Assembly (NCBI GenBank): GCA_021733835.1
Contig: JAIPKD010000025.1
Location: forward strand, 1 to 41,388
DNA: 41,388 nt
Source of the DNA: Verrucomicrobiota bacterium
Lineage (GTDB): Bacteria; Verrucomicrobiota; Verrucomicrobiia; Limisphaerales; JAIPKD01
Direction: 5' to 3'
Position numbers and translations under genes: made by a program
Shown here: positions 25,387 to 34,928 of the stretch, piece by piece
Position numbering within the stretch: the stretch's first letter is position 1
How the letters are laid out: each line of letters opens with the position of its first letter
The notes under the pieces: model-generated
The model's database searches: none
The model's input: only the letters and a program-made list of their open reading frames with translations
Told to the model about the DNA's origin: nothing

Positions 25387-26562
25387 TCAGCCCTGTAATT
25401 TACCGGTGAATGCGGCAAGCCTGTCTAAGCCTTTACGGATATTATCGATGTCGGTTGCGTAACTGAGTCTGATATATTCGTCTGCACCGAATGCCGCCCC
25501 CGGTACCGCGGCGACTTTATCTTCTTCGAGCAGTCTCCGGCAGAATTCGGCCGATGAAAGGCCGAAGTTCGATATCTTCGGGAAAAGGTAGAATGCGCCC
25601 TTTGCGTTCACGCAGCTGATGCCGGGGATGTTGTTTAGAGTTTCATGCGCGTAGCCGCGGCGTTTCGAGAACTCGTCCAACCATGATTGTAAATGGTCTT
25701 GCGGCCCGGTTAATGCGGCTACGCCGCCCTTTTGCGCGAAGGATGTGGGATTGCTGGTGCTGTGGCTTTGGATGGAGTTGATTGCCTTGGCGATTGGTTC
25801 CGGCGCGGCAAGATAACCCAGACGCCATCCGGTCATCGAGTATGCCTTTGCCAAACCATGGACAATGATGGTGTGCGCATAATGTTGTTCCGAGAAACCG
25901 GCGACACTGGCGTGTTCGGCGCCGTCGTAAAGGAGCTTTTCGTAAATCTCGTCGCTCATGATTAAGACGCCGTTTTCGACGCAAATATCTCCAAGCTCCC
26001 GTATCTCAGCCGGCGTGTAAACCGTGCCCGTCGGGTTTGACGGCGAGTTCAGTATGAAAAGTCGTGTTCGAGATGTGATCGCCGACCTGAGTTGCTCCGG
26101 TGTAACCTTGAATTCCGTCTCATCGCTTGTGGGTATAACAACGGGTTTTGCCCCGGCCAGTTTCACCATTTCAGGATAACTCAGCCAGTAAGGTGCCGGT
26201 ATGACGACCTCATCGTCCTCTTGGCATGTGGCCATTATTACATTATAGCATGAATGTTTGCCGCCGCATGAGATGATGATCTGAGAAGGGTCGTAGTCCA
26301 ATCCATTGTCCGATTTGAACTTGTCGGCGACGGCCTTTCGTAGCTCGGGTATGCCGCTGCTCGGCGTGTACTTGGTGAATCCTTCCTCAAGTGCGGCAGC
26401 CGCTGCGTCCTTGATATGTTGGGGCGTATCAAAATCCGGTTCTCCGGCGCCGAAGCCCACTACGTCATGACCCTCCGCCTTCATCTGTTTCGCTTTGGCC
26501 GAAATGGCGAGTGTGAGTGAAGGTGTCAGTGACTCGGCACGATTAGAAATTCTATAGTTCAT
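25387..26562 (-). CDS. aspC: Aspartate aminotransferase, class I fold type I (AspC subgroup Ib)
   Basis: A 391-aa PLP enzyme that swaps amino groups between aspartate and 2-oxoglutarate; subgroup Ib members often also use prephenate. The N-terminal VVGFGAGEPDFDTPQHI, SCGGKHSCYNVIMA, IPAPYWLSYPEMVKLAG, LNSPSNPTGTVYT and MSDEIYEKLLYDG motifs are present. The Schiff-base lysine lies in GLAKAYSMTGWRLGYL, and the C-terminal substrate arginine in YIRLSYATD. It could help supply aspartate for the arginine genes, but is not linked to them. Transcribed convergently to rplI. No Shine-Dalgarno site before the ATG. Confidence 0.93.
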   Translation of the reverse strand: MNYRISNRAESLTPSLTLAISAKAKQMKAEGHDVVGFGAGEPDFDTPQHIKDAAAAALEEGFTKYTPSSGIPELRKAVADKFKSDNGLDYDPSQIIISCGGKHSCYNVIMATCQEDDEVVIPAPYWLSYPEMVKLAGAKPVVIPTSDETEFKVTPEQLRSAITSRTRLFILNSPSNPTGTVYTPAEIRELGDICVENGVLIMSDEIYEKLLYDGAEHASVAGFSEQHYAHTIIVHGLAKAYSMTGWRLGYLAAPEPIAKAINSIQSHSTSNPTSFAQKGGVAALTGPQDHLQSWLDEFSKRRGYAHETLNNIPGISCVNAKGAFYLFPKISNFGLSSAEFCRRLLEEDKVAAVPGAAFGADEYIRLSYATDIDNIRKGLDRLAAFTGKLQG

Positions 26563-26720
26563 AGCTATGATGGATACTTATTATTTTGATTGGTAAAAGC
26601 AAGGATCAATTATGTGCGGCAAAAATTTTAACCTGAATTAATAATCGGGATTATATGCATAAAACAAGCTAATCTTGCGTGAGACATTGGTTGTGTGAGA
26701 GTATATATAGTGTTGGAGAA

Positions 26721-27158
26721 ATGACGACGGAGTTTACATTGATAATTTCTATTTTGCTCCTGCTGTGTGGTTGTTCTATTGGACAGGACGAGCGGGAATG
26801 GAAAAGCACCGCACCCGCAAGTGGCGCGTCGGCCCTGAATGAACTGTCGGCGCCGGACGATGAAGAGAGACGCCCCGAGGACAAAACCGACGGGCGCGAA
26901 CTCGAGATTATGTTGACCGAGCCGGATTCGGGTAAAGTTGTCTGGGTCGATTCGAAATTAAAGTTTGTCGTTTTGGATTTTTCGGATAGTCACCTTCCGG
27001 TAGAGTCGCAGAGGATGTGGGTTTACCGCGGCGGCAGGCGCGTGGGCGAGCTCAGGATATCATCTAAACGTAAGTATAATTGTGTTGTAGCCGATGTATT
27101 AAACGGCGAGGTAAAGATAGGGGATGAAGTCCGGTTCGAAGACCGGGAAGAGGAGTAA
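26721..27158 (+). CDS. Small lipoprotein of unknown function
   Basis: From the ATG at 26721 (GGAG 5 bp upstream) the product is 145 aa and starts with a lipoprotein signal, MTTEFTLIISILLLLCGC, with the lipid-bearing Cys in LLCG-C. The ORF track uses a GTG 42 bp upstream that would spoil the signal. A charged, disordered linker (DDEERRPEDKTDG) leads to a compact C-terminal domain of about 70 residues (GKVVWVDSKLKFVVLDFSDS ... NGEVKIGDEVRF) that looks like a small beta-barrel. I recall similar domains in lipoproteins of Verrucomicrobia and relatives, but no function. It is convergent with the hybrid kinase 29 bp away. Confidence 0.8.
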   Translation: MTTEFTLIISILLLLCGCSIGQDEREWKSTAPASGASALNELSAPDDEERRPEDKTDGRELEIMLTEPDSGKVVWVDSKLKFVVLDFSDSHLPVESQRMWVYRGGRRVGELRISSKRKYNCVVADVLNGEVKIGDEVRFEDREEE

Positions 27159-27186
27159 CGCAGACGGGCTTGATTCGACGGACGAA

Positions 27187-29409
27187 CTATTGACTCAGCT
27201 CTGAGATCGCGGCTTCGAGATCGCCTAGTTGGAAAGGCTTCATGATGTAAGGGCGCTTGGTTTTTTCGAAAAACTCTTGTGCTTCGTCGCCGAAGACATC
27301 GCCGGTGAGGAATATTATTCTTTCGGCCATAACGGGCTTGATTCTCTTTACCTCGTTGAAAAAGACATCGCCGTTCATGTTCGGCATCTTGAAGTCGCTG
27401 AGTATAACATCGAAATCGGTTGAATCGATAAGTTCAAGTGCTTGATTCGGCGTGTGGCAGACGGATGGTTTGTGTCCCAGGAGTTCTATGGTTTGACCAA
27501 ATAACGCAGCCAGCTCTGTCTCATCGTCCAAGACGAGGATAGACAAGTTTTGTTTTTGGGCCTTATGTCTGGATTCGAGGATGGACTCGAATTTGGTGCC
27601 CTCGAGGAATTCGTCGGGTGCATTTTCGATGGTTGGAAGTTCAAGAACGAAGCATGCGCCGCCGGACGGCACGGTTTTATAGGTGAGGCTGCCGCCGTGG
27701 TCTTTTGCAATACTGAATGCAGTAGTCAGTCCGAGGCCTGTGCTCTGGTCTTTTGTCGTATAGAAAGGATCGAACACCTTCTGTGATATATCTTCAGGGA
27801 TACCCGGGCCGTTATCTACGATGTTAATACGCACGGCCGATTTGTCGTGGTCTATAGAAATACGGATTTCGCCTTTATCATTCGAGCTTGAAATCGCTTG
27901 GACGGAATTAGTCACGATGTTTTGGATCGCCCTTTTAATGTGTGATGTATCGCAGAGGATTTGTGGTGCGATGTCCGTGGACTCGAACTTGATTTTGATG
28001 TTGTTCGACTCGATGCCATAGAGTTTTGGATTTGCCACTTCGCCTGCAACCTCGACGGGATTCGCCGCCGAGATAATCTTTGGTCTACCCTTGGCCAGGC
28101 TGGTGAAATTGCGTACGAGATTTATTACTCGTTCAAGCTCTGAAGAGGCCTTGTCTATTGACTTGTTCAATGAAGAGCTTATGACTTCGGTGCTCTTGAT
28201 GGTTTGGAGATGTGTGCTGACTATTGCCAGGGGATTATTGAGTTCGTGTCCCAGACCGGAAAGCATTTTCCCTAGGGCTGCGAATTTCTCTTCCTGACGC
28301 AGTTTTTCCTCGAGTCCGGCCACTTCGGAAAGCTCGCGGAAAAAGAATTGATAGGCGATGCGGCCGGCGAAATTAATTTCCGCGCCGTTGCCTTCGGCGG
28401 GAATGATTACGCCGTCTTTTCGTTTGATACTGAATTGCCGCCTTTTGGACAGCCACTTGATAAGCGACTTCCCTGAATGTCCGGGTATAGGGTCCTCGGG
28501 ATGGATTGAAAAAAAGTCATTTAAGACCTGTGGTTCGGAACCCGAGGTTTCCAATCCAAAAAGTTCTCCGGCGATCGGATTAAATTTGAGTATTGAGCAT
28601 GATTCGTCCGTAATAATTATCCCCTCGCGCGCCTGTTCGAAGAGCGACTTGTATTGGGCCTGCGTCATTTCCATGCTGTTACGGAATCTGTTGCGCTCAG
28701 TTTTTATAGCAGCGGCTTCTTCTATAGCGGCTTCTTTTGCCTGTCTAGCTTCCTCAAGCACCAGGACGATCATGCTTACGGCGATAAAAATCTGGAGAAC
28801 CGCCAGGATGAAAAACGCCGCACTACTCAGTTCTTTGAGGGACTCTAGAACCGGAAAGACGAAAAGGTACCCACCCCAGATCAGAAAACCCATTCCGAGG
28901 AGGCCGGCGCCCAGGTATTCCGGATGTCGCCGCCTAACTTTGAAGAATCCTATTGCTGTTAATACGCTGCCCAGACCAAGGAGGGAAAATAGTGGTAGTT
29001 GCGCGTATACGGCATTGTTGAAGAAAGTCGGAATTGAAAATGTCCAGGCTGCGAGGAACAGCAGGAACATAATGAACAAACGCCCCGGAGACTTGATATT
29101 GATGAATTGCGAGCTGCCCCAAAGTAGAAAGACCACCGACGCGCTCAAGCTCCAGCCCTTGATTATGTCATGCCATGTTGTCTCCGGCAGCTGGCTCAGA
29201 CTTATCGTAAGTGTCAGCCATAAGGCGTAAAACACCCATGCCATCGTCCAGATACTGAAATACTGCCTTCGTGTGTATCGATTGAGATAATAAAAAAGGC
29301 CGATGAGTACCCAGACAGTCAATAACGATGTCAGTTGTGCCGCCTTTAAGTACTCCGTCGAGAATTCGAAGAAGTATCCGAATAAACTTGTCCAAATAGA
29401 ATAATCCAT
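27187..29409 (-). CDS. Membrane-bound hybrid histidine kinase (7TM-like, PAS, HisKA, HATPase, REC)
   Basis: The 740-aa protein begins with about seven hydrophobic helices (residues 25-220) resembling 7TM sensor modules. It continues with a coiled coil (220-265), a PAS domain (about 250-365) and a HisKA domain with His388 in LSGLGHELNNPLAI. The HATPase domain has NIVTNSVQAI, DNGPGIPED and STGLGLTTAFSIAKDHGG, and the C-terminal receiver has phospho-acceptor Asp672 in ILSDFKMPNMNG. The GHELNNPL and DPFYTTK forms place it near NtrB/ZraS-like kinases. No response regulator or output protein is adjacent, so the receiver may relay to a remote phosphotransfer partner. Ligand unknown. Confidence 0.92.
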   Translation of the reverse strand: MDYSIWTSLFGYFFEFSTEYLKAAQLTSLLTVWVLIGLFYYLNRYTRRQYFSIWTMAWVFYALWLTLTISLSQLPETTWHDIIKGWSLSASVVFLLWGSSQFINIKSPGRLFIMFLLFLAAWTFSIPTFFNNAVYAQLPLFSLLGLGSVLTAIGFFKVRRRHPEYLGAGLLGMGFLIWGGYLFVFPVLESLKELSSAAFFILAVLQIFIAVSMIVLVLEEARQAKEAAIEEAAAIKTERNRFRNSMEMTQAQYKSLFEQAREGIIITDESCSILKFNPIAGELFGLETSGSEPQVLNDFFSIHPEDPIPGHSGKSLIKWLSKRRQFSIKRKDGVIIPAEGNGAEINFAGRIAYQFFFRELSEVAGLEEKLRQEEKFAALGKMLSGLGHELNNPLAIVSTHLQTIKSTEVISSSLNKSIDKASSELERVINLVRNFTSLAKGRPKIISAANPVEVAGEVANPKLYGIESNNIKIKFESTDIAPQILCDTSHIKRAIQNIVTNSVQAISSSNDKGEIRISIDHDKSAVRINIVDNGPGIPEDISQKVFDPFYTTKDQSTGLGLTTAFSIAKDHGGSLTYKTVPSGGACFVLELPTIENAPDEFLEGTKFESILESRHKAQKQNLSILVLDDETELAALFGQTIELLGHKPSVCHTPNQALELIDSTDFDVILSDFKMPNMNGDVFFNEVKRIKPVMAERIIFLTGDVFGDEAQEFFEKTKRPYIMKPFQLGDLEAAISELSQ

Positions 29410-29643
29410 ATTCGCAATGATCCCTTAATAGTCCTGATTTGACCATGGAACGGCCGAAAAACCAATACCAAATACGGAATTGGAATCATAATCACAGTGT
29501 TATCGTACAAATCGGAAGCAATGGAAACGCCGAGTGCGCTTTTTCTTTATGTAATTTTCCCGGTGTTATGCCAAAATGAGAATCGCCGGATAACGAGCGA
29601 TATTAATTGCCTGAGCCGGTTAATAATACTAAATTTGATGTAT

Positions 29644-30642
29644 ATGAAACATGAGCTGGACTTCGAGAAGCCGATATTCGAATTACAGCGAAAGCTCAAT
29701 GAATTAAAATCGCATTCGCATGCGTATTCATTGGATATTAAACTCGAAGACGAGATTCGGAGAATCGAGAAGAAGATCGAAAAGACGAAGAAACGTATTT
29801 ACGAAAACCTTTCCGCGTGGCAAAGAGTGCAACTGAGTAGACATCCAAAGCGTCCGTATACGCTTGACTATATACGATTGGCGTTCAAGGAGTTTTCAGA
29901 ACTTCACGGTGACAGATTGTACGCCGATGACCGGGCAATGGTCGGTGGTTTTGGTTCCATAGGCGAGCATAAGGTGATGATCGTCGGCACACAGAAGGGA
30001 CGTGATACTAAGGAGAATATCAAACGGAACTTCGGTTCTGCGCATCCTGAGGGGTATCGCAAGGCGTTGAGACTGATGAAGCTGGCGGATAAATTCGGGC
30101 TGCCGATCGTGACGCTCATCGACACGGCCGGCGCTTTTCCGGGGGTCGGCGCAGAGGAACGGCACATCGCCGAAGCGATAGCGGTTAACTTGCGCGAAAT
30201 GGCGTTGTTGTCGGTGCCTATCATATCGGTAATCCTGGGCGAGGGCGGTTCCGGCGGCGCCTTGGGTATAGGTGTGTGCGACAGAATTCTCATCATGGAA
30301 AATGCGTATTACTCGGTGATCAGCCCGGAAGGTTGTGCGGCCATTTTGTGGAAGGACAGGTCGGCGGCGCCGCAGGCGGCGGAAGCATTGAAGATTACCG
30401 CGCGGCATCTGAAAGAGCTTGATCTGGTCGAGGAGATTATTCCCGAACCCCAAGGCGGCGCGCATAATGACTGGGAAACGACGGCGCAGGCATTCAAAGA
30501 GGCCGTAATTCGTAATCTTGAGGAATTAAAGAAGGTACCCACACACGAACGTCTGGAGGCTAGATACGCTAAATACAGGAGGATCGGGCATTTTGTCGAG
30601 CAACCCTTTATGGGCAGGTCTGTGGCCGAAGACGGAGCATGA
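29644..30642 (+). CDS. accA: Acetyl-CoA carboxylase carboxyltransferase subunit alpha
   Basis: AccA and AccD together move the carboxyl group from biotin to acetyl-CoA, giving malonyl-CoA for fatty acids. From the ATG at 29644 the protein is 332 aa, near the usual length, and starts MKHELDFEKPIFELQRKL as AccA does. The 49 extra residues in the ORF track are upstream read-through of a non-coding leader. Core motifs are RHPKRPYTLDYI, GDRLYADDRAMVGG, NFGSAHPEGYRKALRLM, LIDTAGAFPGVGAEER, GEGGSGGALGIGV and YYSVISPEGCAAILWKD. No clear Shine-Dalgarno site; a second ATG two codons upstream (29638) is possible. Confidence 0.95.
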   Translation: MKHELDFEKPIFELQRKLNELKSHSHAYSLDIKLEDEIRRIEKKIEKTKKRIYENLSAWQRVQLSRHPKRPYTLDYIRLAFKEFSELHGDRLYADDRAMVGGFGSIGEHKVMIVGTQKGRDTKENIKRNFGSAHPEGYRKALRLMKLADKFGLPIVTLIDTAGAFPGVGAEERHIAEAIAVNLREMALLSVPIISVILGEGGSGGALGIGVCDRILIMENAYYSVISPEGCAAILWKDRSAAPQAAEALKITARHLKELDLVEEIIPEPQGGAHNDWETTAQAFKEAVIRNLEELKKVPTHERLEARYAKYRRIGHFVEQPFMGRSVAEDGA

Positions 30643-30691
30643 GGATGTCTTGGACAATCGATTTGGTTGGAATAACGATTAATCTGTTTTT

Positions 30692-31642
30692 ATGCGGAAT
30701 ATACTAGTTACCGGTGGCGCCGGTTTTATCGGATCGAATCTGACACTTGCGCTTCAGAAACGTTTTCCAGAGGCGGTGATAACGGTCGTCGATGATTTCA
30801 GGTCCGGGGATTTCAAGAATTTAAGAGGTTTTTACGGAGACATCGTGGCGGCGGACATTTCGCGGTTGGACTGGAACAGACAGTTTGGAGAGGCGAACTT
30901 CGACGCGGTCTTTCACATGGCCTCGATTACGGATACGACCGAGCATGACCAATTCTTGCAGGTGCACGATAATGTGGAGGGTTTTCGGGCGTTACTGAAT
31001 TATGCGGCGGTTAATCTGATTCCCGTAGTCTACGCTTCTTCGGCCGCCACCTATGGTATGGCTTCCGGGCGGATGAGCGAGTCACAACCACCGCGGCCGG
31101 CCAATGTTTACGCTTTTTCCAAGACACATTTGGATAATCTGGCGCGCATCTACAACCGCATGCATCCGTCATGGCGAATAGTCGGGGTACGGTATTTCAA
31201 CGTTTACGGCCCACGCGAGGCGCATAAGAAGGCCGCCGCAAGTATGATCTACCAACTCTACTCGCAGATGAAAGCGGGCAGGCGACCGCGCGTGTTCATC
31301 GCCGGCGAGCAGAAACGGGATTTCGTCTATATTCGCGATGTCGTGGATATTACGATCAGGGCGATAAATGCGCCTGATAGCGCTGTCTATAATTGTGGAA
31401 GTGGTCATGCGTTTTCGTTTAATGAGGTGATAGCCGCTATAAACGAGGCGTTGGGGACGCATTACGAACCGGATTACTTCGAGAATCCATACGCCGAGTT
31501 TTATCAGTCGCATACCGAAGCGGATTTGAGCATTACGCAGAAATGCTTGGGATACCAGCCCAAGTATACGCCGGAGGCGGGGATAAAAGAATATATTTCG
31601 ATCCTTGAATCCGGCGATGGTTTTTTCGATTTTATCCCATGA
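30692..31642 (+). CDS. hldD: ADP-L-glycero-D-manno-heptose 6-epimerase (HldD-like)
   Basis: HldD inverts C6 of ADP-heptose, the donor for the inner core of LPS. The 316-aa protein is an extended SDR enzyme with nucleotide motif TGGAGFIGSN and catalytic Tyr140/Lys144 in YAFSKTHLDN. The family-specific segments are RYFNVYGPREAHKKAAASM, YSQMKAGRRPRVF and GEQKRDFVYIRDVV. UDP-sugar epimerases share the fold, but the heptose-type SMIYQLYxQMKxGxRP run favours HldD. The stop overlaps the start of the next gene by four bases (ATGA), pointing to co-translation with the AsmA-like gene. Confidence 0.88.
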   Translation: MRNILVTGGAGFIGSNLTLALQKRFPEAVITVVDDFRSGDFKNLRGFYGDIVAADISRLDWNRQFGEANFDAVFHMASITDTTEHDQFLQVHDNVEGFRALLNYAAVNLIPVVYASSAATYGMASGRMSESQPPRPANVYAFSKTHLDNLARIYNRMHPSWRIVGVRYFNVYGPREAHKKAAASMIYQLYSQMKAGRRPRVFIAGEQKRDFVYIRDVVDITIRAINAPDSAVYNCGSGHAFSFNEVIAAINEALGTHYEPDYFENPYAEFYQSHTEADLSITQKCLGYQPKYTPEAGIKEYISILESGDGFFDFIP

Positions 31643-33405
31643 GGCTGTTCAGAGGAAAAACCGGCGCACAGGATCGATGCTGTTTGCGTTTGTCCGGTTT
31701 AATCAGGAGCCTGTTGTTTATCCCGGCGTGCATTGTTTCCTGGCTGGCCTGCAATTCGTATCTGCGGGAGTCGTTTATTCTGCCGTGGCTGGGGAAACGT
31801 ATAAATGCCGAACTCAAGGCGCAAAAGGTAAGGTTCAATCCCTTTAGAGGTATTGTTTTGGAGCGTTTCTCCATTACTCCCGATTCCTCTGTTTATCCGG
31901 TGTTCAAGGCCGAAAAGCTGAGGCTTGAATTTAAGCTGAGCGATATCCTTGCGAACAGGCCTTATTTCGGCATCGTGGAGTGTATTGCGCCCGTTGTATC
32001 CGTGTGCCGGTTCGAGGATGGATCGACGAGCATGGATTTTTTTCGCCGTGTCTCGCAAGAGTCGACGACGCCGAAAACCAGCAAGCGGAAAGCGGAAGAT
32101 GCCGGAACCGGCAAGCAGCATCCGAATGTACGCGAAATTCGTATTTCCGGAGGTAAACTGAATTTTCACGCAGAGGATATGCGGGAAGCTAACGCAGTCC
32201 TGAGTGTTTACGTTGATCTCACGGGATGCCTGAACCGAGAGAGGCTGGCTTTGCGGCGGTTGACGGTATGCCTGGGTGCATCCGACTGCGGCGAGAATGT
32301 GTTGAACGCGCAAGGACGACTTGACCTGTCCGACTTATCCGCCGTCGGTGGTGATATCGCCGTACACGGAACATCGGCCGATGCCGCTGTGCTCGAGCGC
32401 CTTTACAAAAGGTTGTTCGATTCCGATAAGCGCAAACGGCCTTTGACCACAGACCCGGAGCAGACGGTACAGGGGGACGAACAAACTCAATCAGCGCGAT
32501 TACCTTTTTCAGGTCTCCGGATCAAGAGCAATATAGAGAAGCTTATTTACAGTGGTGAAATTATCTCCGAAGCGATGGTTGAAGCGACTATGAACGCCCT
32601 CGATATATCCATCGACTCATCGGCGTGTAGAATCGGCTCGGGTGTATTGAGAATGAACGGTCGAATTCTGCATCCCGGAGCGATACCGAGGTTCGAATGC
32701 AAGCTTTCCACCGAGGCAATGGAGTTGCATCCGCTACTGAAGATGTTCGGGACGGCAACTGAATTCAAAGGAAAGGTAGGCGCCGAAGCGGATGTAAGCG
32801 GGTTCGGAACTTCGTTGTACTCGATCCTTAATTCAATCAGTGGTAAAGCATCTTTTAAATTGACCGAGACGCAGGTCGATTTAATCAATCCTGGAATCCG
32901 CAGATTCCTCCGGCCGTTAATGATGTTGTTCCGGATTTCCGAATTAGATAAAGCGTATTTTACAAGCGTGGGGGGAGAATTAAGCGCAAGGAACGGCTTG
33001 GTGACGTTGCACGATGTCTGGGCGGCAAGCCGGCTTTTTATAACCAGCGGTTCCGGAGTTATTGATGTCTCCGGAATGCCCGGCGCGTCGTCCGTCATGA
33101 TCCCCCTCCAGCTTCGTGTTGAACGCGCGCTGGCCGCGCGGTTGCATATAGCGCTGAAACAAGAGACACGTTCGGAGGCGTTTGTTGAATTGCCGGATTT
33201 TCTGGGAGTGACAGGTACTGTATTTGCACCCCGGCTGGAGGTGGACATGTACGCTGCCGGCGGTGCGCTGTTCAGAACCCTCGCCAACCACCCGATTGAA
33301 TTCGGCAGAAAGGCCGTGTCAAAGTTCAGGAACTATTACTCCGGGAATAGAGGTAATTCGGTAGAGGGCGATGATGATAATTCTAAGGGCGCCGACACGC
33401 ACTGA
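31639..33405 (+). CDS. AsmA-like / DUF748-type envelope protein
   Basis: A 588-aa protein with one N-terminal membrane anchor (GLIRSLLFIPACIVSWLAC, about residues 20-38). A long periplasmic region of beta-rich repeats follows, in the pattern of AsmA/TamB-like proteins: an early LEFKLSDILANRPYFGIVE segment, ISGGKLNFHAEDM, then the AsmA_2-like GKVGAEADVSGFGTSL and SGKASFKLTE near residue 400. Such proteins are implicated in moving phospholipid between membranes. A disordered, charged stretch (KTSKRKAEDAGTGKQ) breaks the domain. It is coupled by ATGA overlap to hldD, which suggests an envelope role. Family placement is from pattern only. Confidence 0.75.
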   Translation: MRLFRGKTGAQDRCCLRLSGLIRSLLFIPACIVSWLACNSYLRESFILPWLGKRINAELKAQKVRFNPFRGIVLERFSITPDSSVYPVFKAEKLRLEFKLSDILANRPYFGIVECIAPVVSVCRFEDGSTSMDFFRRVSQESTTPKTSKRKAEDAGTGKQHPNVREIRISGGKLNFHAEDMREANAVLSVYVDLTGCLNRERLALRRLTVCLGASDCGENVLNAQGRLDLSDLSAVGGDIAVHGTSADAAVLERLYKRLFDSDKRKRPLTTDPEQTVQGDEQTQSARLPFSGLRIKSNIEKLIYSGEIISEAMVEATMNALDISIDSSACRIGSGVLRMNGRILHPGAIPRFECKLSTEAMELHPLLKMFGTATEFKGKVGAEADVSGFGTSLYSILNSISGKASFKLTETQVDLINPGIRRFLRPLMMLFRISELDKAYFTSVGGELSARNGLVTLHDVWAASRLFITSGSGVIDVSGMPGASSVMIPLQLRVERALAARLHIALKQETRSEAFVELPDFLGVTGTVFAPRLEVDMYAAGGALFRTLANHPIEFGRKAVSKFRNYYSGNRGNSVEGDDDNSKGADTH

Positions 33406-33464
33406 AGCTTTTTCAGGAAGTTCTTCGAATGATTTGAAAATGATGGTAATAAGGATCGTTGATT

Positions 33465-34838
33465 ATGAAACAAGTGTTAGATTATATCGAAGATAACTCA
33501 ACGAAGTTCGTAGAGGAACTTCGTGAATATATTGGGTTCAAAAGCATTTCGGCGCAACCCGAGTATAAAGACGATACAGTCGAATGCGCCCACTGGCTCG
33601 CCGACAAGTGTAAGTCGTTGGGGCTGGATACATATATCTTCGAGACCTCCGGCAATCCGATTGTCGTTGCAACTACACGCAAAAAGACCGCCGAAGATAA
33701 GCCGCATGTGATGATTTACGGACATTACGATGTCCAACCTCCCGATCCATTGGAGCTTTGGGAGAGTCCGCCGTTTGAGCCGCGTATTAATAACGGCGCG
33801 ATCTATGGTAGGGGAGCCAGCGATAATAAAGGACAGAACTGGGTCTACGTAAAAATGTGCGAGGCCTTTATGGCTACGGGATCGTTGCCCTGTGATATTA
33901 CCTTCCTTTTCGAAGGTGAAGAAGAGGTGGGCAGTGAGCATTTGCCGGAATTCCTCCGAACGCATCGGGATATGTTCGATTGTGATGTAGCGATCGTTTC
34001 CGATACCGCAATGCCGGAACGAAACGTGCCGGCGTTGACATACGGATTACGCGGTATCGCCGCTCTCGAAGTCGAGGTGATCGGGCCCTCGCGCGATCTG
34101 CACTCAGGTATTTACGGCGGTTCTATCGAGAATCCCGGCATGGCGTTATGTAAAATGCTGTCCGAATTGAGAGACTCAGACGGCAGGGTTTCAGTGCCGG
34201 GGTTTTACGATGACGTCTTACCTCTGACTCCGTTCGAGAGGGAACAGTTTTCCAGATTGCCATTCGACGAAGCCGCATATAAAGAACTCTTGGGCGTAAG
34301 CAGTCTCTTCGGTGAAAAGGGCTTTTCCCCCTGGGAACAGCGTACCGCCAGGCCTACAATCGAAATAAACGGTATTACCTGCGGCTACCAGGGTGAAGGC
34401 AGCAAGACTATCATCCCTTCACGCGCCTCCGCAAAGCTATCGTGTAGACTCGTGCCCAATCAACAACCTGAACTTATATTAAGCAAACTAGAGGATTTTT
34501 TAAAACGGATTCGCCCGCCGGGCGTCCAACTCCGTATTCTCAAGGGACACCAAGGTAACCCATATATGTTCCAGCCGGATAGCGCCTATGCCAAAGCCGC
34601 CGTCCGCGCAATTGAAAGAACATTCAGTAAGGAGGCTGTGTTCACCCGGGAAGGCGGTTCCATACCGATTGTGAACGATTTCAAAAAAGTTTTAGACGTC
34701 GATACCTTGCTTATTCCACTGGCATTGCCGGACGATAATCACCATTCGCCGAATGAGAAGTTCGATTTGGAATGCTTCAGAAAAGGATTGAAGATGGGGG
34801 TTTTGCTCATGGACGAAATACGCGGCATCGACGCGTGA
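33465..34838 (+). CDS. M20-family metallo-dipeptidase/deacylase
   Basis: The product (457 aa) has the M20/ArgE/DapE fold. Metal ligands are seen in MIYGHYDVQ (His, Asp), GRGASDNKGQ (bridging Asp) and FLFEGEEEVGS (catalytic and ligand Glu). A dimerisation domain with GPSRDLHSGIYGG is inserted before the final LPDDNHHSPNE ligand segment. The pattern is closest to the dipeptidase group (CNDP-like) and not to ArgE. The ORF track starts at a TTG; the ATG two codons later at 33465 has AAGGA 9 bp upstream. It is probably cytosolic; substrate unknown. Confidence 0.9.
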   Translation: MKQVLDYIEDNSTKFVEELREYIGFKSISAQPEYKDDTVECAHWLADKCKSLGLDTYIFETSGNPIVVATTRKKTAEDKPHVMIYGHYDVQPPDPLELWESPPFEPRINNGAIYGRGASDNKGQNWVYVKMCEAFMATGSLPCDITFLFEGEEEVGSEHLPEFLRTHRDMFDCDVAIVSDTAMPERNVPALTYGLRGIAALEVEVIGPSRDLHSGIYGGSIENPGMALCKMLSELRDSDGRVSVPGFYDDVLPLTPFEREQFSRLPFDEAAYKELLGVSSLFGEKGFSPWEQRTARPTIEINGITCGYQGEGSKTIIPSRASAKLSCRLVPNQQPELILSKLEDFLKRIRPPGVQLRILKGHQGNPYMFQPDSAYAKAAVRAIERTFSKEAVFTREGGSIPIVNDFKKVLDVDTLLIPLALPDDNHHSPNEKFDLECFRKGLKMGVLLMDEIRGIDA

Positions 34839-34858
34839 TGGATTGACGAGGCAGAAAT

Positions 34859-34883
34859 AAAAACGGTCGCCTTTAAAAAGGCG
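34859..34883 (-). terminator. Intrinsic terminator after pckG
   Basis: CGCCTT/AAGGCG forms a 6-7 bp stem with a small loop (34868-34883), followed on the minus strand by ACCG and TTTTT. It lies 45 bp beyond the pckG stop, in the 90-bp gap between the convergent M20 gene and pckG. Confidence 0.65.
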
Positions 34884-34928
34884 CCCGCGTTGTCTTCAGC
34901 CACGACGGAGCTGTGCGTATTCTTCTAC

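Noticed and set aside
28358-29230. 290-aa plus-strand ORF
   Set aside because: Antisense shadow of the hybrid histidine kinase; composition is low-complexity and no motif is seen.
32547-33287. 246-aa minus-strand ORF
   Set aside because: Antisense to the AsmA-like gene, with no domain or ribosome site.
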